DNA of 64,000 bases from Terrisporobacter petrolearius (GCF_032598785.1 NZ_CP102984.1); one strand, 5' to 3'. Positions 24,286 through 32,811 are shown, numbered from the stretch's first letter. Numbers and translations: made by a program. The notes: a model not told the origin generated them from the sequence alone.

Positions 24286-25380
24286 TTGAGTAAAATTGTA
24301 CTAATATCCTGTGCTAATGGAAAAAAAACTGGATTTAATTTAGTTAAGGATATAGATAAAGAGAGTCAATTATTTAAGTTATCTATGGATTATGGGAAAA
24401 AACTTGCAGATGAAGTTTATATATTAACATCAAAATATGGTCTTGTGAAAGAAAGGGATTATACCATGTCTTATAACGAGTCGTCTAGCTTTGCAAGTGA
24501 AATGGAAAATATACTATGGTCACTGGAAATCTTGAAAAAATTGAACAATTTTACGAATATACATGAAGATGAATATATTATTTTAGCAGATAAAAACTAT
24601 TACAAAAACTATGTGGAATTTTTAAACAATGTAGACATGCCTTTGGCACACTTATCAGTAGAAGAAAAGATAAATTTTTTAAGAGAAGAACTAAATGAAG
24701 AAAACAGAGGTAAGACTTCATATGTTGAAAAATTACATATACTTTTTAATTCGATGAAAAAATATAATCACAATAATTTTGATGAAATTCCTTTTACCAA
24801 TGGTATTTATGTAGTGTTAGATAAAAAAGAAAAATACAAAGGTATGAACAGGATTGTAAGAATAGGCACTCATGACAAGGATAATAAATTAATTGTTAGA
24901 ATTAAAAATCACTATAAAAATGGATTTAAAGATAGTAGCTTTTTTAGAAAAAATATAGGAAAGTCTATTTTACATTATAATGAACATGACTATTTATATA
25001 TTTGGAATATAAACTTTAATGATAAAGTTAATGAAAATAGATATTCTAAACTTAGAAATATGGAAGTAGAATCGAGTTTAGAAGAAAAAATTAGTAATTA
25101 TATGAAAGAAAGGTTTGAATTTGTATGTTTTGAAGTGGAAGACTTAAAAGACAGGCACAGACTAGAAGAAGGTTTAATTTCTACAATATATAATGATGAT
25201 GAATTTGATAGTTCTCAGAAGTGGTTAGGAAAATACAGTCCTATAGAGGAAATAAGAGATAGTAAAATGTGGGTATCAAAAATATATGATAATGCCAAAT
25301 TAAACGAAGTTGAATTTAGAAAAGTTATAACTTTGTGTGTTAAATCAAATGAGGAAAAAACAGAACTTACTAAAGTGTAA
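24286..25380 (+). CDS. DUF6884 domain fused to a GIY-YIG nuclease-like domain
   Basis: A 364-residue protein starting at TTG 24286 with GGGGGAGA 6 bp upstream. Residues 1-120 resemble DUF6884/YaaA-like domains (LISCANGKK, then VYILTSKYGLV and MSYN). Residues 170-335 carry GIY-YIG markers: GIYVV at 173-177, RIGTH at 192-196, R205, the SSFFRKNIG segment, a glutamate pair at 294-295 in LEEGLI, and KWLGKYSPIEEIRDS. The glutamate, arginine and GIY/RIG elements needed for catalysis seem present. The natural substrate is unknown; DNA repair, modified-base handling or defence are all possible. It lies 17 bp after hemolysin III and ends in a strong terminator. Confidence 0.75.
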   Translation: MSKIVLISCANGKKTGFNLVKDIDKESQLFKLSMDYGKKLADEVYILTSKYGLVKERDYTMSYNESSSFASEMENILWSLEILKKLNNFTNIHEDEYIILADKNYYKNYVEFLNNVDMPLAHLSVEEKINFLREELNEENRGKTSYVEKLHILFNSMKKYNHNNFDEIPFTNGIYVVLDKKEKYKGMNRIVRIGTHDKDNKLIVRIKNHYKNGFKDSSFFRKNIGKSILHYNEHDYLYIWNINFNDKVNENRYSKLRNMEVESSLEEKISNYMKERFEFVCFEVEDLKDRHRLEEGLISTIYNDDEFDSSQKWLGKYSPIEEIRDSKMWVSKIYDNAKLNEVEFRKVITLCVKSNEEKTELTKV

Positions 25381-25407
25381 AACAATAATTATTTATTATA
25401 ATAAAAG

Positions 25408-25457
25408 AGCTAATTTTAATAAAAATATACATCTTATTAAAATTAGCTTTTTCTTTT
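25408..25457. terminator. Terminator between convergent genes
   Basis: A perfect 15-bp stem (25408-25422 with 25434-25448) with 11-nt loop and T-rich tail, between the GIY-YIG gene and the PC4-like gene. Confidence 0.88.
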
Positions 25458-25484
25458 AATTTAAATTTATTTAAAAATAGTAAT

Positions 25485-25700
25485 TTATAAATTATTAATT
25501 ATTTCTTTTAAGGCTTCAAATTCGTCATTACTTAATGTAATTCCCTTTCCCATTTTCTCATGATTTGGACCCCAGTCCCTTAAGTCATATTTTGGCTTAG
25601 CACCATTCCAACTAATAAGATTTAACTCCTTTGTCCATCCTTTAGTATTTTCAGATAATACTCCTAAATTTTCAACTATATCATATTTAAAATCTGCCAT
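25485..25700 (-). CDS. YdbC/PC4-like single-stranded nucleic-acid-binding protein
   Basis: A 71-residue protein matching the YdbC family (PC4 fold): LNLISWNGAKPKYDLRDWGPNHEKMGKGITLSNDE read in pieces shows the conserved WN-G---YDLR-W and M-KGI-L motifs. PC4-like proteins bind single-stranded DNA as dimers and affect transcription or repair. AAAAAGGAG lies 11 bp before ATG 25700. It is a single gene convergent with the GIY-YIG fusion gene. Confidence 0.88.
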   Translation of the reverse strand: MADFKYDIVENLGVLSENTKGWTKELNLISWNGAKPKYDLRDWGPNHEKMGKGITLSNDEFEALKEIINNL

Positions 25701-25914
25701 TTATAAAAACTCCTTTTTTTATAACATTTTATCATATATTTCTATTATTATGAAATATGGGATATTATAAACAATTTTATATTAAAATATATGTTCTTAA
25801 GTGTTGATTTTTATATAATTTTCATTATTAGGAACCTGGATATTTATTTTTCATAATATATATTACGCTTAAAATGTAAATGTTAGATGTGGCTAAAATC
25901 ACCGGAGGCAGGAC

Positions 25915-26028
25915 ATGAGAATATTAAAATGTATAGTGAATATTTTTTTGGAAAAGGTAATGTATAAATATAAAAATGTATCTTATATGGAACTTTCCAT
26001 AGGTCTGGAGGAAGAGGATTATAAATAG
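25915..26028 (+). CDS. Unannotated 37-residue small ORF with strong RBS
   Basis: An ATG at 25915, 6 bp after GGAGG at 25904-25908, opens 37 codons ending TAG at 26026. The product begins MRILKCIVNIFLEKVMY, an amphipathic basic helix, and ends in an acidic GLEEEDYK tail. A perfect terminator begins at the stop codon, as for a real monocistronic gene. I know no homologue. The 214 bp before it hold nothing else I can recognise. A small regulatory or membrane-associated peptide is a fair guess; a regulatory RNA with an accidental ORF is the alternative. Confidence 0.5.
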   Translation: MRILKCIVNIFLEKVMYKYKNVSYMELSIGLEEEDYK

Positions 26029-26060
26029 AAAAAGTTAGATTTGTCTAACTTTTTCTATTT
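26023..26060 (+). terminator. Rho-independent terminator
   Basis: A perfect 17-bp stem (26023-26039 with 26044-26060), TTTG loop. No annotated gene ends here other than the 37-codon ORF, so it marks a separate transcript. Confidence 0.85.
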
Positions 26061-26189
26061 AGCTTATGATAATTTTAACAAAAATGTTTATAATTAAATT
26101 GTAGGGTCGATAATAAAAAGGGATTCTATACTTTTTTATAGAAAATGTATGAGAAGTAAATAATTTATTGTTGAAAGGGGGTTGTATAT

Positions 26190-27122
26190 ATGGACAGTAT
26201 AGATAACAGAATTAAAATTGTAAAAGATGAAGTTATAGATATTAAAGTAGATGCCATCATAAATCCAACGGATGAGTATTTTAGTGGCAGTGATGGACTG
26301 GATAAGTTAATTCAAAAGACTGCTGGGCAAAAACTTAGGAAGAAGTTATCCAAAAGTGGAACTTGCCAAGTAGGTCATAGCATTATTACAAAAGGATATG
26401 ATTTAAATGTAAAGAGTATAGTTCACACCTGCACACCTAAATGGGAAGGTGGAGATGAAGATGAATGTCATTTGTTATATTTCTGTTATAAAAATTCTAT
26501 AGATATGGCAGTGGAATATGATAATAAAACAATAGCAATTTCTTCAATCAGTTCAGGAAATAATAAGTTTCCTTTAGACAAATCAGCTAATATAGCCTAC
26601 TATGCAGCGTGGAAAATGGTAAAAAAATATGATTCCAAAGACCTAGAAACTATATATTTTTCATGTACAAACAAAAACACCTACGATTATTATAAGAAGC
26701 TTTCCCAGGATTATAAAGATATAGAATTTTCATTAGAAATGATTGAGCAATATAAAAAAATGGATAAATACAATCAATATAATTATACTATTGATGATTT
26801 TGTTAGAAATTTAGGAGTAGAAAATTCTTATAATATTTTTTTACTTAAAGAAGCATTTTTGGCAGGAAATATTGAACTGGAATTTGTTGAAGAAACTGTA
26901 AAAACTCTTAAACAAGTTTTTCTACAAATGAAAAATATGAGTAAAAATTTTGCTGAAAAAGTTTATATAGAAGAGCTAGAATCAACGAAGAGCATATTAA
27001 AAGAAATATTTAATACTATCGATTATGATACTATAGAGCATGCGAAAGAAAGAACAAAGGAATATTTTGTCCATGCAAATGATTATGTTTTTGAGAAAAT
27101 AAATAATTCTTATAGATATTAA
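26190..27122 (+). CDS. Macro-domain protein with extra helical C-terminal domain
   Basis: A 310-residue protein. Residues 1-165 form a macro domain: VDAIINPTDEYFSGSDGLDKLI, GTCQVGHSIIT, SIVHTCTPKW and AISSISSGNNKFPLD read in pieces match the ADP-ribose-binding loops. The glycine-rich loop is GSDGLD instead of the usual GGGGVD, and the catalytic-type NAAN is NPTD, so binding or hydrolysis may be altered. Residues 190-310 are a helical domain with no family I recognise. AAAGGGGG precedes ATG. It lies 70 bp before the viroplasmin-RNase H gene in the same direction. It may process ADP-ribosylated nucleic acid or protein. Confidence 0.82.
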   Translation: MDSIDNRIKIVKDEVIDIKVDAIINPTDEYFSGSDGLDKLIQKTAGQKLRKKLSKSGTCQVGHSIITKGYDLNVKSIVHTCTPKWEGGDEDECHLLYFCYKNSIDMAVEYDNKTIAISSISSGNNKFPLDKSANIAYYAAWKMVKKYDSKDLETIYFSCTNKNTYDYYKKLSQDYKDIEFSLEMIEQYKKMDKYNQYNYTIDDFVRNLGVENSYNIFLLKEAFLAGNIELEFVEETVKTLKQVFLQMKNMSKNFAEKVYIEELESTKSILKEIFNTIDYDTIEHAKERTKEYFVHANDYVFEKINNSYRY

Positions 27123-27192
27123 TTATATAATTTAGTATTATTAATGATATTATAATATGTGTTTATAATGCATAAATGAAAGGAATTTTAAT

Positions 27193-27942
27193 ATGTCTAA
27201 AAAGAAGTACTATGCAGTTAAAGTTGGAAAAACACCAGGAATATATTTTACTTGGGCTGACTGCTCTGCACAGGTAACCGGTTATAAAGGAGCAAAATAC
27301 AAAAGCTTTCCAACTATGGAAGAAGCTATAGCTTTTATTGGTGATACTAATACAGCAGTTATGAAAAAGGAAAAATCATCAGTTAAGAAAAAGACTACTA
27401 CAAATACAAAAGAACTAAAAGAAGGTTATAACGTTAAGCCAATTAGAAGTACAGCAAAAGTTAAAACTTATAAATCATATATAAATCCAGAAGAAATTAT
27501 TAATGATTATGAATTTATTGCTTTTGTTGATGGAAGTTATGATAGAGGAAATCAAATTTTTGGATCTGGAGTAATTGTACTTGACCCTAATAATAATTCT
27601 CATGATACTTACTACAATGCGGGATATGACAAATGGGACCAATGGAATATTGTGGGGGAATTAGAATCTGTAAAAGTTGCTATAAATAAGGCAAAAGAGT
27701 TAGGAAAACAAAATATAGCTATTTATCACGATTTAAAAAATATAGCTTTATGGGCTAGTGGTGAGTGGCAGGCAAAGAATGAGTACACTCAGGAATATGT
27801 AAGATATATGGAAAAAATGAGTGAAAAATTGAATATTTGTTTTGTAAAAGTAAAGGCACATAGTAATGAAAGTGTGTACAATGATTTAGCAGATGAAGCT
27901 GCAAAAGGCGCTATTATAAAATATTTAAATGAAAATAAGTAA
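27193..27942 (+). CDS. Ribonuclease H with N-terminal viroplasmin (RNase H1 hybrid-binding) domain
   Basis: A 249-residue protein. Residues 4-50 are the caulimovirus-viroplasmin/hybrid-binding domain (YYAVKVGKTPGIYFTW, ADCSAQVTGYKGAKYKSF), a Lys-rich linker follows, and residues 105-245 are the RNase H fold with catalytic D113 (FVDGSY), E156 (GELESV), D180 (YHDLKN) and D231 (NDLADEAAK). It should cut RNA in RNA-DNA hybrids, clearing R-loops and primers. AAAGGA precedes ATG. It follows the macro-domain gene by 70 bp. Confidence 0.93.
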   Translation: MSKKKYYAVKVGKTPGIYFTWADCSAQVTGYKGAKYKSFPTMEEAIAFIGDTNTAVMKKEKSSVKKKTTTNTKELKEGYNVKPIRSTAKVKTYKSYINPEEIINDYEFIAFVDGSYDRGNQIFGSGVIVLDPNNNSHDTYYNAGYDKWDQWNIVGELESVKVAINKAKELGKQNIAIYHDLKNIALWASGEWQAKNEYTQEYVRYMEKMSEKLNICFVKVKAHSNESVYNDLADEAAKGAIIKYLNENK

Positions 27943-27944
27943 AA

Positions 27945-27986
27945 AATGTATTTTGAGCAAGGTCGTTGCCTGAAGCGAATTTTTTA
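27945..27986. repeat. Dispersed intergenic repeat, short copy D
   Basis: Starts at the stop of the RNase H gene: AAAATGTATTTTGAGCAAG, then GTCGTTGCCTGAAGCGAATTTTTT. It equals the left end of copy A joined directly to the right-end GAAGCGAATTTTT box, as if the middle had been lost. Confidence 0.6.
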
Positions 27987-27997
27987 TAATTTTAAGC

Positions 27998-28034
27998 AAT
28001 AATAAAAGGACATATAATATGTCCTTTTATTATT
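27998..28034. terminator. Bidirectional terminator
   Basis: A 17-bp perfect inverted repeat (27998-28014 with 28018-28034; effective loop 5-7 nt) between the convergent RNase H and aminotransferase genes. Confidence 0.88.
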
Positions 28035-28039
28035 ATAAA

Positions 28040-29116
28040 TTAATATAAAATTTCTTTTAAAGAATTAATAAGATATCTATTGTCTTCTGGTTTTAAGACG
28101 CATACTCTAAAGAAGTATTCATCTAAACCATCAAAAGAGTCGCAGTCTCTTATTATAATTTTTTTAGGTATCAACTTTTCTCTAAGTTCACTGGCTGTTA
28201 TGGTTTTATCTTTTAATTTGCATAATATAAAATTGCCTTTACTTTCATAAACGTTAAGATTATTAAATTCACATAAAGAATTATATAGATAATTTCTCTC
28301 GTCCAAAATTATATTTACGCAAGTTTGGATATAATTATTATCGGTGAACATTATTTCGCCCATAGATGAAGCAATAACATTTATATTCCATAAGTCAAGA
28401 TTTTTGTTGATTTGATTTTTTATATCTTCATTTCCAATTAAGCCATATCCTAATCTAATACCAGGTGTAGAGAAAAATTTAGAAGTTCCTCTAATTACAA
28501 ATAAGTTATTATATTGATCAACTAAGGATGTGGAAGAATAAATACTAGTATTTGTAAATTCAATATATGTTTCATCTACCATAACAAAAGCATTGGTATT
28601 TTTTAGTATAATTTCTATTTCAAATTTAGAAAAAGAGAAGCCTGTTGGATTATTAGGATTGCATATGATGATTAAATCACATTCATGCTTGTTTATAAAG
28701 TCCAAAAACTCCACTGGATTTACTTTAAAATCATTGTGCTGCCTAGAAAAATATTTGATTATTTCACAATCAATTTTTTTTAGTTCTTTTTCATACTCTG
28801 AATATGCTGGAGAAAGAAGAACTGCCCTCTTAGGAGCAATAGTACCTATAAAGGAAGAAATAAGTTCTGTGGCACCACTTCCTAAAACCATATTATCCTT
28901 ATTACAATTGCAATAAGACGAAATTGATTTTTTTAACTCCACATATTCTGGATCAGGATAAACCGATACCATATTTATATTATTAATTACATATTCCTTA
29001 GCTAAAGTTGATGTGCCAAATGGATTAATATTAGAGCTGAAGTCTAAAAATTCATCTTTTGAAAAACCATATTGTTTTGACAAATCATATAAATTAGCGC
29101 CATGATTTACACTCAT
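28040..29116 (-). CDS. CobD/HisC-like PLP-dependent aminotransferase or decarboxylase
   Basis: A 358-residue fold-type I PLP enzyme. The opening HGANLYDLSKQYG and LDFSSNINPFG are typical of CobD (L-threonine-O-3-phosphate decarboxylase). CNPNNPTGF, VDETYIEF and GTSKFFSTPGIRLGYG, with the PLP lysine, are shared with histidinol-phosphate aminotransferases. No other cobalamin or histidine biosynthesis gene is in the window, so either activity is possible; CobD would fit the B12 need of the ornithine aminomutase at 42.8 kb. GGAGGG precedes ATG 29116. It is monocistronic on the minus strand. Confidence 0.85.
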   Translation of the reverse strand: MSVNHGANLYDLSKQYGFSKDEFLDFSSNINPFGTSTLAKEYVINNINMVSVYPDPEYVELKKSISSYCNCNKDNMVLGSGATELISSFIGTIAPKRAVLLSPAYSEYEKELKKIDCEIIKYFSRQHNDFKVNPVEFLDFINKHECDLIIICNPNNPTGFSFSKFEIEIILKNTNAFVMVDETYIEFTNTSIYSSTSLVDQYNNLFVIRGTSKFFSTPGIRLGYGLIGNEDIKNQINKNLDLWNINVIASSMGEIMFTDNNYIQTCVNIILDERNYLYNSLCEFNNLNVYESKGNFILCKLKDKTITASELREKLIPKKIIIRDCDSFDGLDEYFFRVCVLKPEDNRYLINSLKEILY

Positions 29117-29265
29117 AATTAGCCCTCCAATTTTTTTGATTCTTAATATAGTATAGTATAAATTAAATATACGTAGATATGTACAAAAATAAAAAGAATA
29201 TTGTACTAATACAATAAATGAAATATTTTACAAAAAAATATAATATAAAACACGAATGAAAATGC

Positions 29266-29293
29266 TTGAAAAAGGCAAAATATATGTTATAAT
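29266..29293 (+). promoter_or_regulatory. Sigma-A promoter of hpt
   Basis: TTGAAA at 29266-29271, 16-bp spacer, TATAAT at 29288-29293, 32 bp before ATG. It lies downstream of the upstream in-frame ATG at 29256, which therefore cannot be the start. Confidence 0.8.
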
Positions 29294-29324
29294 AAATATG
29301 ATTCATCATTACTGGGAGGAAATT

Positions 29325-29849
29325 ATGTATAAATTAAATGGAGTTTTATACTCAGCAGAAGAACTAAAAAGCAAAGTTAAAGAACTAGCAAGTCAAATAG
29401 AAAAAGATTATGCTGGAGAAGAATTACTAGTAGTTGGAATATTAAAAGGTGCTAGTGTTTTTTGTGCTGACTTAATAAGAGAGATAAATTTAGATGTAAG
29501 AATGGACTTTATGGTTGTTTCAAGCTATGGAACATCAACTGCTTCATCAGGTACAGTTAAAATAATAAAAGATTTAGATGTGGATATAGAAAATAAAAAC
29601 GTATTAATAGTAGAAGATATAATCGATTCAGGTTTAACTTTAAGCTCATTAGTTGCAGCTTTAAAAACTAGAAAACCAAAATCATTAAGACTTTGTACAT
29701 TATTAGACAAGCCAGAAAGAAGAACATCAGATATTAAAGTTGATTATGTAGGATATGTAATTGAGGACAAATTTATAGTTGGATATGGGATAGATTACGC
29801 TGAGAAATATAGAAATCTTCCTTATATAGGTATTGTTGAAGATATATAA
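29325..29849 (+). CDS. hpt: Hypoxanthine phosphoribosyltransferase
   Basis: A 174-residue enzyme of normal length that salvages hypoxanthine (and often guanine) with PRPP. It shows VVGILKGASVF, the flexible-loop SSYGTSTASSG, and the PRPP loop VLIVEDIIDSGLT with E97-D98. GGGAGGA at 29314-29320 and the promoter at 29266 fix the start at ATG 29325. It is a single gene with its own terminator; the tilS-hpt-ftsH arrangement of many Firmicutes is absent here. Confidence 0.95.
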   Translation: MYKLNGVLYSAEELKSKVKELASQIEKDYAGEELLVVGILKGASVFCADLIREINLDVRMDFMVVSSYGTSTASSGTVKIIKDLDVDIENKNVLIVEDIIDSGLTLSSLVAALKTRKPKSLRLCTLLDKPERRTSDIKVDYVGYVIEDKFIVGYGIDYAEKYRNLPYIGIVEDI

Positions 29850-29860
29850 GAACATAATAA

Positions 29861-29896
29861 AAAAGGAGTATAAGAGTGAATCTTATACTCCTTTTA
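29861..29896 (+). terminator. Rho-independent terminator
   Basis: A perfect 15-bp stem (29861-29875 with 29881-29895), 5-nt loop, ending in TTTT. Confidence 0.88.
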
Positions 29897-30025
29897 GCAT
29901 ATTTCGAAATGTAAATTATAAGAAAAATAACAAAATATTATATTTATTGTCAAAAGATATATATTTATTTTGAAAAATTATGTAAAATAGAGAAGAAGAA
30001 GTATTTTATTGAAAGGTGGTAAATT

Positions 30026-30946
30026 ATGGGATCTCAACTGGACATATTAATGTATTTACAAAGTATAAGAAATGAGTTACTTACAGGTATATTTACATTC
30101 TTTACTATATGCACAGAAGTGCCGGTAATAACCGTATTAACAGGGGTAATATATTGGTGTATAAATAAAAAAGCAGGGCAAAGAACTTTATTTGCTCTTT
30201 GTGGAAGTTTAAATATAAATGCAGGGGTTAAAAATTACGTTAAAATGCCAAGACCTATAGGTACAGATGGTTTACAATCTTTAAGAATAGAAACTGCAAC
30301 AGGATATTCTTTTCCTAGTGGGCATACTCAAACGTCTACAACTTTTTGGACTTCTATGATGTATTTATTTAGAAAATCATGGATATATATTATAGGAATA
30401 TTAATGATTATTGGTGCAGGAATATCAAGGTTATACTTAGGTGTTCATTGGCCAATGGACGTAATTGTTGCATGGGGATTTGGCATAGTTCTAAGTATAA
30501 TATTTATAAAGTTATTTGACTACATAGATGATAGTAAAAATTACTATATATTGGTAGTTTTAATATTGATATTTGGAGTTTGTACATATTTTATTGGTGG
30601 AGAAGATTTATACAAGATGTTTGGTCTTTATACAGGCTTCGCGCTAGGTTACATGGTAGAAGATACTTTTATTAACTTTAGTACAGAAAATGAGACTCGA
30701 AGAAAAAATATATTTGCTAAAAATCCTTCAAAAAAAGAAGGCTTAGGCAAAAAAATACTTAGATTTGTAGTAGGGATAATATCATTATTAGCAGTTTATT
30801 TATTTCTTAATTATGTGCAAGATACTTTAATAGTTAATAAAACAGAGGAGATAATTAATATTATCAAATATTTAAAATATACAATTGTAGTATTTTGGGG
30901 CGTGGCAGGTGCTCCAGCATTATTCAAACTATTTAAACTAGCATAA
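30026..30946 (+). CDS. PAP2-family membrane phosphatase
   Basis: A 306-residue protein with about eight membrane segments. The three PAP2 phosphatase motifs are present: KNYVKMPRP (KxxxxxxRP), SFPSGHT and SRLYLGVHWPMDV. The active site should face outside. Likely substrates are undecaprenyl pyrophosphate or phosphatidic acid-type lipids. The C-terminal 130 residues extend beyond a minimal PAP2 domain, with extra helices and a basic loop. AAAGGTGG precedes ATG, and the flavoprotein gene follows after 30 bp. Confidence 0.92.
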   Translation: MGSQLDILMYLQSIRNELLTGIFTFFTICTEVPVITVLTGVIYWCINKKAGQRTLFALCGSLNINAGVKNYVKMPRPIGTDGLQSLRIETATGYSFPSGHTQTSTTFWTSMMYLFRKSWIYIIGILMIIGAGISRLYLGVHWPMDVIVAWGFGIVLSIIFIKLFDYIDDSKNYYILVVLILIFGVCTYFIGGEDLYKMFGLYTGFALGYMVEDTFINFSTENETRRKNIFAKNPSKKEGLGKKILRFVVGIISLLAVYLFLNYVQDTLIVNKTEEIINIIKYLKYTIVVFWGVAGAPALFKLFKLA

Positions 30947-30976
30947 ATTTCCCTATTTATAAGGAAGGATGATTAT

Positions 30977-32203
30977 TTGAAAACAGTAGTAGTTATAGGT
31001 GGAGGACCGGCTGGAATGATGGCAGCATCAACTGCAGCTGATAATGGAGCCGATGTTATACTTTTAGAAAAACAACATAGATTAGGAAGAAAACTTTTAA
31101 TTACAGGAAAGGGAAGATGTAATATTACTAATGATTGTGATGTGGAAGAATTAATAGAAAATGTACCTACAAATGGTAAATTTTTATATAGTGCTTTTTA
31201 TACATTTACAAATTATGATGCAATAACTATGTTTAATTCCCTTGGCCTTGCAACTAAAACAGAAAGAGGGAAAAGAGTATTCCCAGAAAGTGACAAGGCC
31301 CTAGACGTGGTAAAAGCTTTAGAAAAACAGATTAAAGATAAAAAAGTAAAGATTATATTAGACGCTAAGGTCAACAAGATTATAGCAAAAGAGAATAAAA
31401 TCGAAAAAGTTATTTATAACAATAATGAAGTAATAAAATGTGACAGTGTAATATTAGCTACGGGAGGCATGAGCTATCCTCTTACGGGATCTACAGGAGA
31501 TGGATACAAGTTTGCTAAGTCTTTAGGACATACAATAATAAGTCCAAAACCTTCTTTGATTGGTATTGAAGTACAAGAAAATTTTGTTAAAGGTTTAGAA
31601 AAATTATCACTTAGAAATGTGGCAATAACTGTTATTAATAGCAAAAATAAAAAAATATATGATGACTTTGGTGAACTAGAATTTACAAAATATGGTCTAG
31701 ATGGACCTATAATAAAATCTGCTAGTTGCAGAATGAAGGATACTAGTAAAGAAAATTACAAAATTAATCTTGATTTAAAACCAGCATTAGATGAGGAAAA
31801 GTTAGATAAAAGAATTATTAAAGATTTTACAAAGTACACAAATAAAAACTTTGAAAACTCATTAGATGATTTACTTCCAAAAAAACTTATACCAATAATA
31901 ATTGAATTAAGTGAAATACCGAGACACTTAAAAGTAAATCAAATATCTAAAAAACAAAGGTTAAATTTAGTTCATTTATTAAAAAATCTTACTTTTACTG
32001 TAAAGAGATATAGACCAATAGAAGAAGCTATAGTAACTTCAGGAGGAATAAAAGTAAATGAAATTAATTCCAGTACTATGGAATCTAAAATTATAAAGAA
32101 TCTTTTCTTTGCAGGAGAGATTATCGATGTGGATGCATATACTGGAGGATTTAATCTACAGATAGCTTATTCAACAGCTTATTTAGCTGGAACCAATTGT
32201 TAA
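30977..32203 (+). CDS. BaiN/HI0933-family FAD-dependent oxidoreductase
   Basis: A 408-residue flavoprotein starting at TTG 30977, with GGAAGGA 7 bp upstream. It has an N-terminal FAD motif VVIGGGPAGMMAA, the family-specific RLGRKLLITGKGRCNITND, an ATGGMSYPLTGSTGDGY segment and the C-terminal GGFNLQIAYSTA. Members of the HI0933/YhiN group include BaiN, described as reducing bile-acid intermediates, but most have no proven substrate; a housekeeping redox role is as likely. It is probably cotranscribed with the PAP2 gene. Confidence 0.9.
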   Translation: MKTVVVIGGGPAGMMAASTAADNGADVILLEKQHRLGRKLLITGKGRCNITNDCDVEELIENVPTNGKFLYSAFYTFTNYDAITMFNSLGLATKTERGKRVFPESDKALDVVKALEKQIKDKKVKIILDAKVNKIIAKENKIEKVIYNNNEVIKCDSVILATGGMSYPLTGSTGDGYKFAKSLGHTIISPKPSLIGIEVQENFVKGLEKLSLRNVAITVINSKNKKIYDDFGELEFTKYGLDGPIIKSASCRMKDTSKENYKINLDLKPALDEEKLDKRIIKDFTKYTNKNFENSLDDLLPKKLIPIIIELSEIPRHLKVNQISKKQRLNLVHLLKNLTFTVKRYRPIEEAIVTSGGIKVNEINSSTMESKIIKNLFFAGEIIDVDAYTGGFNLQIAYSTAYLAGTNC

Positions 32204-32224
32204 AAATTTTGTCAAAAATTGCAT

Positions 32225-32253
32225 ACATGTTAAATCTCAATTGTAACATAATA
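32225..32253 (+). promoter_or_regulatory. Sigma-G-like forespore promoter
   Basis: ACATG at 32225-32229, a 17-bp spacer and CATAATA at 32247-32253 resemble the sigma-G pattern GHATR-N17/18-CATWHTA (first base of the -35 differs). It sits 41 bp before the SASP gene, a classic sigma-G target. Confidence 0.55.
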
Positions 32254-32293
32254 GTATTAGAAACAAATATTAAAAAAGAAAAGAGGTAATAAC

Positions 32294-32515
32294 ATGGCAA
32301 CTAACAATAACAATAATACAACTGTAGTTCCAGAAGCAAAAGCTGCATTAAATCAAATGAAATTAGAAATAGCAAATGAACTTGGTATGTCTAACTATCA
32401 ACAAGTTGATAAAGGAAATCTTACAGCTAGAGAAAATGGCTATGTAGGTGGATACATGACTAAAAAACTTGTTGAAATGGCAGAACAACAAATGGCTGGA
32501 AAAGGTCAACAATAA
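32294..32515 (+). CDS. Alpha/beta-type small acid-soluble spore protein
   Basis: A 73-residue SASP. The two conserved blocks are present: ALNQMKLEIANELGM, which includes the germination-protease cleavage region, and GNLTARENGYVGGYMTKKLVEMAEQQ. These proteins coat and protect spore DNA from UV and heat and are degraded at germination. AAGAGG precedes ATG, and a sigma-G-like promoter and perfect terminator bound it. It shows that the organism makes endospores. Confidence 0.96.
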   Translation: MATNNNNNTTVVPEAKAALNQMKLEIANELGMSNYQQVDKGNLTARENGYVGGYMTKKLVEMAEQQMAGKGQQ

Positions 32516-32547
32516 TTAGAAAATATAAATAATATATAGTTAAAAGT

Positions 32548-32596
32548 AGAGGTAAGTAAAAAGGAATAAGTCCTTTTTACTTACCTCTTTATTTTT
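32548..32596 (+). terminator. Rho-independent terminator
   Basis: A perfect 18-bp stem (32548-32565 with 32571-32588), 5-nt loop, T-rich tail. Confidence 0.92.
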
Positions 32597-32645
32597 ATAT
32601 TAATTATATTGTAAAAACTGTTAAAAATATAAAATAAAGGTTATA

Positions 32646-32674
32646 TTGACTAATAAAAGAAAATATATTAAAAT
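32646..32674 (+). promoter_or_regulatory. Sigma-A promoter of the mntP riboswitch transcript
   Basis: TTGACT at 32646-32651, 17-bp spacer, TAAAAT at 32669-32674. The predicted start near 32681 lies just before the riboswitch P1 strand. Confidence 0.8.
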
Positions 32675-32686
32675 AAATAATACTTT

Positions 32687-32811
32687 GATAAGGGAGTAGT
32701 TGGCACTGAAATTTCAGTGTAATAAAGTCAACATACTGATAGTTATACTATCTGGCTTTATTTTGAATGATGAGACTTATCTATAGCAAAGCTATAGGTG
32801 GGTCTTTTTTT
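32687..32811 (+). promoter_or_regulatory. yybP-ykoY manganese riboswitch with terminator
   Basis: The class signatures are AGGGAGTAG at 32691-32699, TCAACATACTGATAG near 32728-32742 and GAGACTTATC near 32772-32781. P1 forms between GATAAG (32687-32692) and CTTATC (32776-32781). An alternative 15-bp stem (32773-32787 with 32791-32805, G-T wobbles only) followed by a T run is a terminator that uses the same 3' P1 strand. Mn2+ binding should stabilise P1 and allow readthrough into mntP. Confidence 0.88.
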
